DNA of 64,000 nt from MGBC163016 sp964649145 (GTDB lineage: Bacteria > Actinomycetota > Coriobacteriia > Coriobacteriales > Eggerthellaceae). Where the stretch lies: contig CAZYOQ010000006.1 in NCBI GenBank assembly GCA_964649145.1, forward strand, positions 1-64,000, read 5' to 3'. A model generated the notes under the pieces. That model did not search any database and had not been told where the DNA came from. It saw only the letters and a program-made list of their open reading frames with translations. Positions within the stretch are counted from its first letter, which is position 1. Each line of letters begins with the position of its first letter. Shown piece after piece: positions 52,226 to 61,366 of the stretch. The position numbers and the translations under genes were made by a program.

Positions 52226-52257
52226 GGCGGTGTAGGAATTTCCTGCGCCGCCCTTTC
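52226..52257 (+). terminator. Terminator of the infC operon
   Basis: A 12-bp GC-rich stem with two G-U pairs (52226-52252) and a three-base loop, followed by CTTTC. The T-run is short but it sits right after rplT. Confidence 0.7.
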
Positions 52258-52346
52258 ATGTAATCCTTACGTAAGGTAATGTTTACCAATTCGCGATATC
52301 ATTTAAATCGCACTTGCGAATTTGACAGGATGAATTCGAGGTCTTA

Positions 52347-53324
52347 GTGATATCTGAAATCGACAAGGAATCGACGATAGAACAAGCCTGCAAGGGTAAA
52401 GGCGTTGCAGTACTAATTCCTTGCTATAACGAGGAACTTACGGTTGGTCGGGTTATAGACGATTTCAAGGAGGCCTTGCCCCTTGCAGATATCTATGTAT
52501 ATAACAATAATTCAACCGATAATACTGCAAAAATAGCGCGTGAGCACGGCGCAATACTTAGAAGCGAGTCACGTCAAGGCAAGGGCTTTGTAGTTAGGCA
52601 AATGTTTCGCGACATCGATGCCGATTACTACATTATGGTAGATGGCGATGATACCTACCCTGCTCAGTCGGCTTCAGATCTTATTCGCCCTCTGGCCGCA
52701 AACATTGCCGACATGACGGTGGGAGATAGGCTTTCTAACGGCACATATGACAAAGAAAATGATCGCCCGTTCCACAGTTTTGGCAACAATCTTGTTCGAT
52801 GGATGATCAAAAGCATCTACAAGTATGATTTCAAAGACGTGATGACGGGCTATCGCGCGTTTAACCGCGTTTTTGTGAAAACTATGCCCGTTCTTTCAGC
52901 CGGCTTTCAAATCGAGACGGAGATATCTATTCATGCGGTAGACAAGCGTTGGCGCATAGCAGAGGTGCCAATTCAGTATCGAGACCGCCCTGAAGGCTCT
53001 GAGTCTAAGCTTGACACGTTCGGAGACGGCGCGAGCGTTATCATGGCCATTGTTTCCCTTTTTAAAGACTATAAACCGATGGCTTTTTTTGGATGGGTGG
53101 CTCTTATCTTCGTGATTCTAGGACTTATAGCAGGAATTCCTGTGATCTACGAATTCACGCTTACTCATCTTGTCGAACGTTTCCCTACAGCACTGCTAGC
53201 AGTTGCGCTTGTGCTATGCGGAGCTATGTCTTTTATGGTAGGTCTGATCCTAGATACTGTTGCGAAGAATAACCGCAAGCAGTGGGAGATAGAGGTTTAC
53301 AGGGCTTATAGCAAGAAGTTTTAG
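52347..53324 (+). CDS. GT2 glycosyltransferase, dolichol-phosphate-mannose-synthase-like
   Basis: A 325-residue protein with a cytoplasmic GT-A domain: VLIPCYNEELTVGRVI, the VYNNNSTDNTA loop, the DXD-type VDGDDTYP near 99-106 and GYRAFNR, then two membrane helices (about 248-270 and 282-305). This layout is that of enzymes moving a sugar from GDP- or UDP-sugar to undecaprenyl phosphate. The start is GTG after GAGG. The next gene reads oppositely and its stop is only eight bases away. Confidence 0.87.
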   Translation: MISEIDKESTIEQACKGKGVAVLIPCYNEELTVGRVIDDFKEALPLADIYVYNNNSTDNTAKIAREHGAILRSESRQGKGFVVRQMFRDIDADYYIMVDGDDTYPAQSASDLIRPLAANIADMTVGDRLSNGTYDKENDRPFHSFGNNLVRWMIKSIYKYDFKDVMTGYRAFNRVFVKTMPVLSAGFQIETEISIHAVDKRWRIAEVPIQYRDRPEGSESKLDTFGDGASVIMAIVSLFKDYKPMAFFGWVALIFVILGLIAGIPVIYEFTLTHLVERFPTALLAVALVLCGAMSFMVGLILDTVAKNNRKQWEIEVYRAYSKKF

Positions 53325-53332
53325 GCTTAGTT

Positions 53333-54766
53333 TTAAAAGTTTTCCTGGTTTGCTTCTGTAGCCGATTCTGCGGCGGTTTGTGTAGCGCTTTTTTCTTCAG
53401 TACCTTCTACGCTTGCTTGTGCAGCAACTTTCGTAGCCGTCGATGCGATCGCCTCAGCACCTTCGCCACTTCTTTGTGCAGTGCCCTGAGTAGTGACCTG
53501 TGCAGTGCCATTCGCTGTCGTAAAAGCCATTCTGATATCGTCGCGGCGAATCCATTTTGCAAGCCAGCTTTCCTGGTTGTTTACCATAAGCGTCAATATC
53601 ATCCCAAGAATAATGGGCAGATAGAAGGTGAAAAACCTCCAGACGAATGCGGAAAGTGCAACCATCGAAGGCTGTCCGTACACATAGTTAAAGAATGCAA
53701 CATAGCTTGCTTCAGCTGCCCCTATGGCTCCTGGAAGTGGGACGAACGACGAGATTAGATAAACGAACGCTTGGCAAGATATTACGGTGAAGAAATCGTT
53801 GTTCTCAAGACCGAAGCCTGCGAATATGATCCAAGACATCGAGAAGTAGACAGTTAGCTGAACAAATGTCACAAGAGAGACTTTGACTAGCAGTACTGGT
53901 TCTTTCAATAGGTACTTGATTCCAACATAAGCTTCCTCAAGGGATTTTTCGGTATTTTCAAGTGTCTTGTCAGGTTCTTTCAGTATGCCTATCTTGCCAG
54001 CAAGGTTGATTATCCACCGTACAAGCTTGCATATCGGTTCTTTTGCAAAAGCGAGCGCAAACAACATCGCTATTAAGAAGAACCCGCCAATAAACCCGAT
54101 AGCCACTAGGTACATTAGAGGACGCATATCCCCTACGAAATAATTGAAGCGCAGAAGCAGGACAATTATCGCGTAAATGATCATAGTGAGCTGATAAACA
54201 ATGAACCTGCACAGAAGCATCGGTAAGCTTATGTGGGCAGGTAGCCCGAATCTCGAATAGTAATAGGCCTGCATAGGTTGCCCGCCACTTGAGAGCGGTG
54301 TTATGCAGTTGAAATACTGGCCTATCACTGTGACGATATTGGTCTTTAAAAACGAAAATCCTTTGAAAAGTGAGTTGCAAATAAGTTGCATGCTTGCAGA
54401 TTCAAGAACCCAGTAAACAACAATCATCACAAGCGCTATGAGCAAAAAGCTCCAGTTAAAGCTTGTGAGGGCACGAGCTAGATCATCTGCTTCGCCCGCT
54501 ACGAAGAGGTATATGAACATCACGATAAACGCCAACGCGCATAGTACTATGTTTACTTTTCGCCCGAAGGAATGCGCGGTACCTTTATCGGGAACCCCTT
54601 GCTCTTCGGCAATAGCAGAAAGGTCTATATCGGAAAGGTCGACATTAACGTTGTTCATGTCGAGTTCTGATCTTCGGGCAGTAGCCTGTATCGTATCGCT
54701 TGCGTGCGCAGCTTCAGCACTACCTTGATTATTCAGTGGATGTGATTCGAGATTTTTGTCGTCCAT
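53333..54766 (-). CDS. Flippase-like membrane protein (LPG synthase transmembrane family)
   Basis: A 477-residue integral membrane protein with about eight helices (about 75-410) and the YFNCITPLSSGGQPMQAYY and LPGAIGAAEASYVAFF motifs of the LPG_synthase_TM/UPF0104 family. It lacks the soluble GNAT-like domain that makes lysyl-phosphatidylglycerol, so it is more likely a lipid or glycolipid transporter. The N-terminal about 50 and C-terminal about 65 residues are Ala/Thr/Glu-rich and unstructured. It follows a glycosyltransferase gene by 42 bases in the same direction. Confidence 0.85.
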   Translation of the reverse strand: MDDKNLESHPLNNQGSAEAAHASDTIQATARRSELDMNNVNVDLSDIDLSAIAEEQGVPDKGTAHSFGRKVNIVLCALAFIVMFIYLFVAGEADDLARALTSFNWSFLLIALVMIVVYWVLESASMQLICNSLFKGFSFLKTNIVTVIGQYFNCITPLSSGGQPMQAYYYSRFGLPAHISLPMLLCRFIVYQLTMIIYAIIVLLLRFNYFVGDMRPLMYLVAIGFIGGFFLIAMLFALAFAKEPICKLVRWIINLAGKIGILKEPDKTLENTEKSLEEAYVGIKYLLKEPVLLVKVSLVTFVQLTVYFSMSWIIFAGFGLENNDFFTVISCQAFVYLISSFVPLPGAIGAAEASYVAFFNYVYGQPSMVALSAFVWRFFTFYLPIILGMILTLMVNNQESWLAKWIRRDDIRMAFTTANGTAQVTTQGTAQRSGEGAEAIASTATKVAAQASVEGTEEKSATQTAAESATEANQENF

Positions 54767-54808
54767 AATGGGCCTATCGAGTGCGAGATTAGCGCAATTC
54801 GTGGAAAC

Positions 54809-55915
54809 TTAAGCGAACTTGAAAAGCCTTTGCGCTATCCAATAGAAGAATTTCGCTAGCGACCTTCCAAGGGCTGTTTTCCTGTTCGCAAGTCCTGCAA
54901 GCGATTTTCTTACTTTTGTATGCAGAACCGGGTTTTCTGTTTTCAGATATGACCAAAGCTCCTTGTTTTTCTGTATCGCCTCGGGCGTGTTAATTTTGAA
55001 CAAATATATTGTTGACACACTCATCATACAGGATATATAGCCCATCATCAAAAGCGCGCGATTAGGTTGTTGCTCATATAGCTTTGCATAATCGTTGTTG
55101 TCTATTGCAAGCTTAGAGGCAAGTAATTGCTGGTCGATGTTCTTTTTCACCACGTCAATTTCGATCGACTGACCCTCGCGACCGATTATGTAGTGGTAGA
55201 CATCAATATCCATATAGAAAAGGGTCTCGACAAATGGCATAGGTTGAAGCAGTAAAAGGGAATCCATATAGGACACGCCTGTGGGTAGCTTTACATTTGC
55301 TTCGTGAATTACCGATGTCTTGAACCATGCAGCGTGGATCATTATCTTCTGGTCGATGTTGGGGGTACCCATTTCTTCCCATGTGAACAGGCGACCTTCA
55401 GGGAAAAGCTTGTTGTAGCGAATCGACCTCTTGGTGTTGTCGGTGATATGGTCGTAAACATAGTTAGTTATGAATAAGTCAGGTGCGCTGTTTGTATCTC
55501 TTAATTCAGCCAACGTTTCAAGAGCTGTATTTAGAGCTTCTTCGTCGAGGTAGTCGTCCGAATCGAGAACCTTGAAATAGGTGCCATGGGCATGTTTTAT
55601 GGCTGTATTTACGACTCCGCCCCAATTCATGTTTTCTTGGTCGATTGCAACTACGTCGGGGTAATTCTTTTCGTATTCATGTGCTATTTGAGGGGTTTCA
55701 TCTGTAGAGCCGTCGTTAACGATTAATACTTCGCAAGGATACTTAAGTGCCTCAAGCAGCATGTCGATGCATTTTCTCATGTATCCTGCCGAGTTATAGC
55801 AAGGTATGACAAACGTGACTAAAGGACTCATACCAGATAGATGTGCTTCCACGCCGCCCGCTTGACTTGTTGTAGTCACCTTTGTAGTGCCTTTCTTTGG
55901 ATTTCTAAGCCTCAT
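54809..55915 (-). CDS. GT2 glycosyltransferase
   Basis: A 368-residue soluble transferase with TFVIPCYNSAGYMRKCI, IVNDGSTDETPQIA and a DXD-type VLDSDDYLDE near 117-126. The 28 residues before the first strand look like a leader; an ATG at residue 29 is an alternative start. The C-terminal third is helical and basic and may bind the membrane. The acceptor is unknown. With the next two genes it forms a small glycan locus. Confidence 0.85.
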   Translation of the reverse strand: MRLRNPKKGTTKVTTTSQAGGVEAHLSGMSPLVTFVIPCYNSAGYMRKCIDMLLEALKYPCEVLIVNDGSTDETPQIAHEYEKNYPDVVAIDQENMNWGGVVNTAIKHAHGTYFKVLDSDDYLDEEALNTALETLAELRDTNSAPDLFITNYVYDHITDNTKRSIRYNKLFPEGRLFTWEEMGTPNIDQKIMIHAAWFKTSVIHEANVKLPTGVSYMDSLLLLQPMPFVETLFYMDIDVYHYIIGREGQSIEIDVVKKNIDQQLLASKLAIDNNDYAKLYEQQPNRALLMMGYISCMMSVSTIYLFKINTPEAIQKNKELWSYLKTENPVLHTKVRKSLAGLANRKTALGRSLAKFFYWIAQRLFKFA

Positions 55916-56018
55916 AGTATACCGCTAGACTTTGATCAGGGCTTTCATCAAGCGTCTTGTTTGGTGGTCGAGGCGCCTGTTTGGGATGGCGTCGAATATG
56001 AATTATTCTCAACGCCTT

Positions 56019-56024
56019 TATAAT
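56019..56024 (+). promoter_or_regulatory. TATAAT six bases before the rsmI start
   Basis: A perfect -10 hexamer ends six bases before ATG 56031, so transcription would start at or next to the ATG. This predicts a leaderless mRNA. There is no ribosome site in front of the ATG, which agrees. Confidence 0.45.
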
Positions 56025-56030
56025 TGTCTT

Positions 56031-56921
56031 ATGGAAAAGATTGGATCTTCAAAAGGAAAACTCTCAATAGTTCCAACCCCTATCGGGAATCTTGGGGATA
56101 TAACGTTTAGGTCTATTGAGACGCTGGAATCGGCAGATGCCATATTTGCAGAAGACACGCGCATGATGCAAAAACTTGCGCGCGCGCTTGGTATTAATTT
56201 TAGCGCTCGCATATACAGGCTCGACGAGAACACGATGGCCTTTCGGGCTTTGGATGTGGCTGAAATGGTTGCAAGTGGCAAGAACGTTGCCTATTGCACT
56301 GACGCAGGAATGCCTGGGGTCTCAGACCCGGGATCGAGGCTTGTCTCGCTTTTTCGCGAGAAGGGGCTACCTGTTGAAGTGCTTCCTGGTGCAAGCGCAA
56401 GCATTGTCGCTTACGTTTCAAGTTCTAGTGAAAACCCCCATTTCTACTTTGGTGGTTTTTTGCCTCGGAAAGACTCGCAAAGACGCGCATGCCTTGAAGA
56501 GCTCACGCACTTAGATGCTGCTTTAATATTTTATGAGAGCCCAAATAGGCTAGCTCGGACACTTGCGATACTGGCAGAGGTGTTTCCGAGCAGAAAAGTA
56601 TCTGTTTGTCGGGAACTGACGAAGCTTCATGAAGAGGTTGTCACAGGATTAGCTGAAGAGCTTGCGACTCAAATTAGCGAGCGTGACGAAAAGGAACGTA
56701 TCAAGGGCGAATGTGTGATCGTGGTAGACGGGCCTACTTCTGCGGAATTGCAAAAAGATGCGGCTTGCGCAGAAGAGGATGCGCTAGTTTTGGCGCAGAA
56801 ATTGGCAGCAGATGGGATAGATTCCAAAACGGCTGTGAAAGAGCTAACTTCAAAGTTCGCGATTAGCAAGAATCGGGCATACGATTTATTCCTTGATAGC
56901 AAAAGGAATAAAGATGCCTGA
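56031..56921 (+). CDS. rsmI: 16S rRNA (cytidine-1402-2'-O)-methyltransferase
   Basis: RsmI adds a 2'-O-methyl group to C1402 in the decoding centre. The 296-residue protein has the SAM-binding tetrapyrrole-methylase fold: LSIVPTPIGNLGDITFRSIE near 10-29, AEDTR, TDAGMPGVSDPG near 90-101 and GECVIVVDG. I begin at ATG 56031 because the family core follows at once; the frame stays open 33 codons upstream without support. Its stop overlaps the next gene. Confidence 0.93.
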   Translation: MEKIGSSKGKLSIVPTPIGNLGDITFRSIETLESADAIFAEDTRMMQKLARALGINFSARIYRLDENTMAFRALDVAEMVASGKNVAYCTDAGMPGVSDPGSRLVSLFREKGLPVEVLPGASASIVAYVSSSSENPHFYFGGFLPRKDSQRRACLEELTHLDAALIFYESPNRLARTLAILAEVFPSRKVSVCRELTKLHEEVVTGLAEELATQISERDEKERIKGECVIVVDGPTSAELQKDAACAEEDALVLAQKLAADGIDSKTAVKELTSKFAISKNRAYDLFLDSKRNKDA

Positions 56922-57504
56922 TACAAATTCTCCTTTAAACCACAACAGCGCTAAAAGCGCTACATCTAGTCTTGGGTGTGTCGATGGAATAGAGTTTTAC
57001 CTATATCGCAAACGCGTTAAGAATCTGAATATTCGAGTACGTTCAAATGGGGAAGTTTGCGTGAGTGCGCCTTTATGCATGTCGCTTAATTCAATCGAGA
57101 AATTTGTGGCTTCTAAGTCAGCTTGGATTGCACGTGTTAAGAAAGAATACGAGTCAAGTCCTGCGTATCAGGCTGAACGCGCAAGCGACGAAGAAAAGAA
57201 GCAGTGGAAAGAAGTTCTTAGTGCTGTTGCGCCTCCATTAGTTGAGGAGTGGGAAGCTATACTTGGTGTTAATGTGAAGAAGCTTGTTTATAGGAACATG
57301 AAAAGCAGGTGGGGAAGCTGCCAGCCCGATACCGGAAGGATATGCCTTAACACTCGTCTTGCGCTTTATCCTCCAGAATGCTTGGAATATGTGGTGGTAC
57401 ATGAACTTTGCCATTTGCTTGTTAGAGGGCACGGGAAGGATTTCCATAAACTAATGGACGCCGTTATGCCCGACTGGAAAAGCCGTCGAGCAGCATTGCG
57501 TTGA
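56914..57504 (+). CDS. YgjP-like zinc metallopeptidase (DUF45/M48-like)
   Basis: A 196-residue protein with the catalytic VVHELCHLLVRGHGKDFHKLM near 157-177: H-E-x-x-H plus a downstream His, as in the YgjP-type DUF45 family. The N-terminal half has the RVKNLNIRVRSNGEVCVSAP pattern of the same family. Physiological substrate unknown. AAAAGGA lies seven bases before ATG 56914, which overlaps the rsmI stop by eight bases. Confidence 0.87.
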   Translation: MPDTNSPLNHNSAKSATSSLGCVDGIEFYLYRKRVKNLNIRVRSNGEVCVSAPLCMSLNSIEKFVASKSAWIARVKKEYESSPAYQAERASDEEKKQWKEVLSAVAPPLVEEWEAILGVNVKKLVYRNMKSRWGSCQPDTGRICLNTRLALYPPECLEYVVVHELCHLLVRGHGKDFHKLMDAVMPDWKSRRAALR

Positions 57505-57514
57505 AGGGAAAAAC

Positions 57515-57940
57515 ATGTTTGAACAAGATTACCTTATGAAGCTGATAATGGACCTTGTACAGGCTCTTGCTAAGTCGATGATTCAGGCCGACGAGGAAGA
57601 AAACCCATACGCGGCGGCAAGATCGCTGGAAGTGGCCATTGGGCACGCTGTTGACATGGATGCATCGCTGTTTCTTTCCCTGGAACCAGAATCGATGTCG
57701 TCCATGATGTCTATTTCTTCAATGGATGCGAATGGTGCGGAATATATTGCAAGATCTTTGGCGTTGGCATCTGTATATAACAGGCAGGCGGGAGATGTGC
57801 ATTTGGCAGATTTACGCATGGCTCAAGCGCAGGCTGTGGCATCTACTTATGGGTTTAGCTTAGACGACATGGCATTTGATGAGAGCGTTGATTTAGGCGA
57901 AGCTATAGCGGCAGCACAAGAATTTCTTGATAGGGAATAA
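57515..57940 (+). CDS. DUF6483-like helical protein
   Basis: A 141-residue acidic protein, nearly all alpha-helical. The opening MFEQDYLMKLIMDLVQALAK is typical of the DUF6483 family. A later part has a TPR-like helix pair. It follows the metallopeptidase by ten bases and AAGGGA precedes the ATG. The role is unknown. Confidence 0.7.
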   Translation: MFEQDYLMKLIMDLVQALAKSMIQADEEENPYAAARSLEVAIGHAVDMDASLFLSLEPESMSSMMSISSMDANGAEYIARSLALASVYNRQAGDVHLADLRMAQAQAVASTYGFSLDDMAFDESVDLGEAIAAAQEFLDRE

Positions 57941-57968
57941 AAAATGCCCCGCACATGCGCGGGGCATT
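57938..57968 (-). terminator. Terminator of the cold-shock gene
   Basis: AATGCCCCGC and GCGGGGCATT form a perfect 10-bp stem with a six-base loop. Read leftward it ends in TTTTTTATT, so it serves the cold-shock gene and may block the convergent gene as well. Confidence 0.9.
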
Positions 57969-57992
57969 CCGAGTTATCCGAATACAGCCAAT

Positions 57993-58196
57993 CTAGATTT
58001 TCGATACGTTGCTAGCCTGCAGCTTTCCGTTTTGTCCAGTGGTTATATCGAAGGTAACCGCTTGTCCTTCATCAAGGGTTTTGAAACCATCCATCTGGAT
58101 TTCAGAGAAGTGGACGAATAAATCTTCGCCATCTTCCTGGGAAATAAACCCATAACCCTTTTCTGGATTAAACCATTTTACTTTGCCTTCTGCCAT
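57993..58196 (-). CDS. Cold-shock protein, CspA family
   Basis: A 67-residue OB-fold protein with both RNA-binding motifs, KGYGFIS (RNP1) and DLFVHFS (RNP2). It should bind single-stranded RNA and melt structure. An AGGATTT-type sequence precedes the ATG. The leader upstream is long (about 270 bases to the next gene) and AT-rich, as is usual for cold-inducible members. Confidence 0.97.
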   Translation of the reverse strand: MAEGKVKWFNPEKGYGFISQEDGEDLFVHFSEIQMDGFKTLDEGQAVTFDITTGQNGKLQASNVSKI

Positions 58197-58469
58197 CCTA
58201 AATCCTCTTTCTGCCGCCTAAATAAATAGACATTTTCTTTCTTGCAACACAGTAATGTTGCATGGTCAAAATATGTGAACGTTAACACTATACGCTACAC
58301 AATGCATAAAAGACTTCGAGATTTTTTCGTATTTACATTTGAATGAATTTTGTTACCTTAAAAAAATTTGCAGTGACAGAAAAACAATTCAAGCTCTCGC
58401 AGAATTCCCAGTGTATGGGGTATATAAAAAATGTTTATCAAAAGTTAAGTATTTTCTGAAACACACAAG
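58197..58469 (-). promoter_or_regulatory. Long AT-rich 5' region of the cold-shock gene
   Basis: 273 bases without an open frame separate the cold-shock ATG from the queA stop. It contains several T- and A-runs and a GAACGTTAAC stretch, but I cannot pick out a convincing promoter. Structured thermosensing leaders occur in other csp genes; that is only an analogy. Confidence 0.35.
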
Positions 58470-59579
58470 CTAGACGATTAACATTGAGTCTCCGAAACTC
58501 AGCATTCGGTACTCTAAGTTTATCGCATGTTCGTAGGCTTGCATTATCATCTCGCGTCCGGCGAAAGCTGAAACCAACATCATTAGCGTGCTTCTCGGCA
58601 CATGAAAGTTTGTGATTAGGGCATCGACGACTTTGAAATCATAGCCTGGCATTATGAATATGGAAGTTGAGGCACTACATACACTTTCGATTATATGGCC
58701 ACCTTTGGCTTTTTTGGCTATAGCGGCTGCGCTCTCAAGAGACCGAACAGAGGTTGTGCCAACAGCTATCACGCGCCCCCCTCGCGACTTACACTTCTCT
58801 ACGGCATTTGCAGTAAGCTGGGGTACCGTATAGGTTTCGGTGTGCATGGCGTGATCTTCTGCGTTTTCTTCATCAACAACCCGAAATGTGTCGAGGCCAA
58901 CTTCTAGGTCTACCGTTGCCCAATCCACTCCTTTTGCTTTCAGGCTCTCTATCAGCTCCTTTGTAAAATGAAGCCCTGCGGTTGGGGCGGCGGCCGATCC
59001 TACCTTTGCCGAATAGACCGTCTGATACATCTCTTCGTCGCCAACATAGTCTTTTATATAAGGGGGCAATGGTGTTTTTCCAACGGCGTCAAGGGCTTCA
59101 TCTAGGCTTGCCATATTAGTGCTGATGCAAACGACCCTCTCGCCTTTTTGCGAAGCCTGCACATCTTTTGCCCAATCGATAACCTCCGCCGACATCGCTA
59201 CATTACCCATTTCGTCGGTGAAGTCGACAATGGCACCATTGCCTGGTTTCAGGCGTTTGCCAGGACGTACCAATGCCTCCCAATAGGCTAACTTGTTCGT
59301 GCGGCAGCGAGGCCCTCCTGTTTCTCTTAGGAGGAAAATCTCGCATGCCCCGCCCGTGTTTCGCTTCTTTCCTATTAATCGACATGGACGTACCCTAGTT
59401 TCGTTTGCTACAAGCAAATCTCCTGGATGTAAATACTTTGCTATATCGCGGAAAATACAATCTTCAATTTGGCCGGTTTCTTTGTGCAAGACCAGCATGC
59501 GGCATTTATCGCGCACCTCGCAAGGAGATTGAGCAATAAGGTGTTCAGGAAGGTTGTAGTCGAAATCTGAAGTTTTCAT
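58470..59579 (-). CDS. queA: S-adenosylmethionine:tRNA ribosyltransferase-isomerase
   Basis: QueA moves the ribosyl part of SAM to preQ1-tRNA and rearranges it to epoxyqueuosine. The 369-residue protein starts MKTSDFDYNLPEHLIAQ, with RDKCRMLVLHK and SAAAPTAGLHFT near 205-216, all typical. A small domain is inserted near 75-170 as in the family. A TATAAT lies eight bases before the ATG, suggesting a nearly leaderless transcript. Together with queH and tgt nearby it completes the late steps from preQ1. Confidence 0.96.
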   Translation of the reverse strand: MKTSDFDYNLPEHLIAQSPCEVRDKCRMLVLHKETGQIEDCIFRDIAKYLHPGDLLVANETRVRPCRLIGKKRNTGGACEIFLLRETGGPRCRTNKLAYWEALVRPGKRLKPGNGAIVDFTDEMGNVAMSAEVIDWAKDVQASQKGERVVCISTNMASLDEALDAVGKTPLPPYIKDYVGDEEMYQTVYSAKVGSAAAPTAGLHFTKELIESLKAKGVDWATVDLEVGLDTFRVVDEENAEDHAMHTETYTVPQLTANAVEKCKSRGGRVIAVGTTSVRSLESAAAIAKKAKGGHIIESVCSASTSIFIMPGYDFKVVDALITNFHVPRSTLMMLVSAFAGREMIMQAYEHAINLEYRMLSFGDSMLIV

Positions 59580-59650
59580 ATCTGTGGATTATATGTTTAG
59601 GTGGTGAAGTGCGCCATGTGAATATGGATGGCCTTGTTGCGCAGCTGGCC

Positions 59651-60415
59651 TCACACACTCGGCCGGTCTTGCGAGTTTTCGCTTCTCAGCTTTTTCAAGA
59701 TGGCGTGCCTTCTTGCACGCTTCTCGTCATATTCTTTTCGCTCCTTTTTGCGCGCGTCGATTCTTGCCTCCTCGGCGGCTCTTAACTCTGCATTTTCTTG
59801 TCGCTTGCGCTCTTTTTCAGCTTTTCTGGCTTGGCGCCTTTGTACACGTTGCGCATCGGCTTCCACCATAGATATCTCGCACCCGCAGTAATTTTGCCGA
59901 TACATTCTGGCTTCTCTAGAGCGCCTTGTAGCCTCGTCATAATAAGGGCGAAAGTCTTCGAACACGCAATCCAGATTCGCCTCTTTGCAAGCTTCATTAA
60001 GCTCTTGAGCGATAAGGTCTGTGTATTGATAAGGGCTTACAGAAAGCGTTGTACTAATTGATGTGTATCCGTTTTCTTTTGCGTATCGAACGGTATCTTC
60101 AAAGCGCAATTTGTAGCACCTTCTGCACCTTTCTTCCCTTGAGATCTCGCCATTTTCGAAAGGCTCTTTGCAAACACAGACCCAATCAGCGTGGTTATGC
60201 GGCCCTTCAATTACGTCTATACCGCTATCGTTTGCCCAGCTTTTCAGGGTTTCTAACCTTCTTATATATTCTTCTTGGGGTGCGATATTGCAATTTGCAT
60301 AGAAAATATCGAAGGAGTATCCCTGTTCGTTTAATATTCGTGAAGGTTCAAGCGAACACGGTCCACAACATGCATGCAGCAAAAGCCGTCCTTGTTTTTC
60401 ATTCCTCGATTTCAT
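59651..60415 (-). CDS. queH: Epoxyqueuosine reductase QueH
   Basis: QueH reduces epoxyqueuosine to queuosine in tRNA, a non-cobalamin replacement for QueG. The 254-residue protein opens with LLLHACCGPCS (Cys16, 17 and 20), and has a second pair CRRCYKLR near 96-103, as in the DUF208/QueH family, which uses an Fe-S cluster and adjacent cysteines. The C-terminal about 60 residues form a Lys/Arg/Glu-rich helix not needed in relatives. It is 71 bases upstream of queA. No good ribosome site is seen before ATG 60415. Confidence 0.9.
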   Translation of the reverse strand: MKSRNEKQGRLLLHACCGPCSLEPSRILNEQGYSFDIFYANCNIAPQEEYIRRLETLKSWANDSGIDVIEGPHNHADWVCVCKEPFENGEISREERCRRCYKLRFEDTVRYAKENGYTSISTTLSVSPYQYTDLIAQELNEACKEANLDCVFEDFRPYYDEATRRSREARMYRQNYCGCEISMVEADAQRVQRRQARKAEKERKRQENAELRAAEEARIDARKKERKEYDEKRARRHAILKKLRSENSQDRPSV

Positions 60416-60459
60416 AGAGGCTATACTAACAAACTAAAGTTTGCTGGGGGGAGTATCAC

Positions 60460-61362
60460 TTGGCTGTGGAGAAAAGAAAGTATCGGGCGATATGTTTCGA
60501 CTTGGACGGAACACTGCTTGGTATGGACATAGACGATTTCATGAAGGCATACTTTGCCCGTATTGCAAAATGGGCGGGAACTTTTGGTCTTGACTCCGAA
60601 AGATTCATAGTAGCTTTGAAAAGTGGAACCCGTGCCATGGCTTTAAGCGACGACGATCGCACAAACAAGGAAGTTTTTTGGGACGAGTTTTCGCATATAT
60701 ATGGGCAAAGCGAGCTTGAAGGGTTAGACGTATTGGCAATTGCCGATGAGTTTTATCTGGAAGACTTCAACCATATTGGTGATGGTTTTGAGTATGACCC
60801 GGTAGTTCCGAAAACACTTGAGACGCTTCGGGCGAAGGGCTATCCGCTGTTGTTAACAACCATGCCGATGTTTCCACTGCAGGCCGTCAAACATCGCCTA
60901 TCTTGGGCAGGTATTGACTCAGATATTTTCGATCGCATAACAAGCTACGAAAATTCCAAAACAACAAAGCCTAGACAGTCATATTTCGCCGAAAACCTAG
61001 CCGCAATGGGCGTGCTAGGTGAAGACGTTTTGATGGTTGGCAACAATACCATGGAAGATCTTGCCTTTTTAGACTTAGGAGCAGACTGCTACCTTGTGAC
61101 TGACTGGCTCCTAGACCCTCTTGGCTATGACCTCGACACTGTCAAGCACGGTACTTTCAAGGAGTTTGCTAGCTGGGTTGAAAAGCTTCCTGTTTGCGAC
61201 AACCCTGCGCTAGATATTGAAAGAGAGTCAATTGAACATGCTAAGATGCGTGCCTCCTACGAGAAGAGCATCTCTTCGGCACTAGACCCCAAATCAACAG
61301 AAGAAAATTCCAAGCGACTAGCAGATGCAATAGAAAGCGATACCCCTTTGGGCAAGGAATAG
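60460..61362 (+). CDS. HAD-superfamily hydrolase
   Basis: A 300-residue cytoplasmic phosphatase. FDLDGTLLG has the nucleophile Asp14 and Asp16; a helical cap (about 20-100) follows; motif II is LLTTMP, motif III a lysine near KTTKPRQ, and motif IV DVLMVGNNTMEDLAF. Substrate unknown. The start is TTG preceded by GGGGGGAG at six bases. Its stop lies four bases before the tgt start, so the two are coupled. Confidence 0.85.
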   Translation: MAVEKRKYRAICFDLDGTLLGMDIDDFMKAYFARIAKWAGTFGLDSERFIVALKSGTRAMALSDDDRTNKEVFWDEFSHIYGQSELEGLDVLAIADEFYLEDFNHIGDGFEYDPVVPKTLETLRAKGYPLLLTTMPMFPLQAVKHRLSWAGIDSDIFDRITSYENSKTTKPRQSYFAENLAAMGVLGEDVLMVGNNTMEDLAFLDLGADCYLVTDWLLDPLGYDLDTVKHGTFKEFASWVEKLPVCDNPALDIERESIEHAKMRASYEKSISSALDPKSTEENSKRLADAIESDTPLGKE

Positions 61363-61366
61363 CTTT

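Noticed and set aside
53333..54766. Full lysyl-phosphatidylglycerol synthase (MprF)
   Set aside because: Only the transmembrane flippase-like part is present; the soluble aminoacyl-transferase domain is missing.
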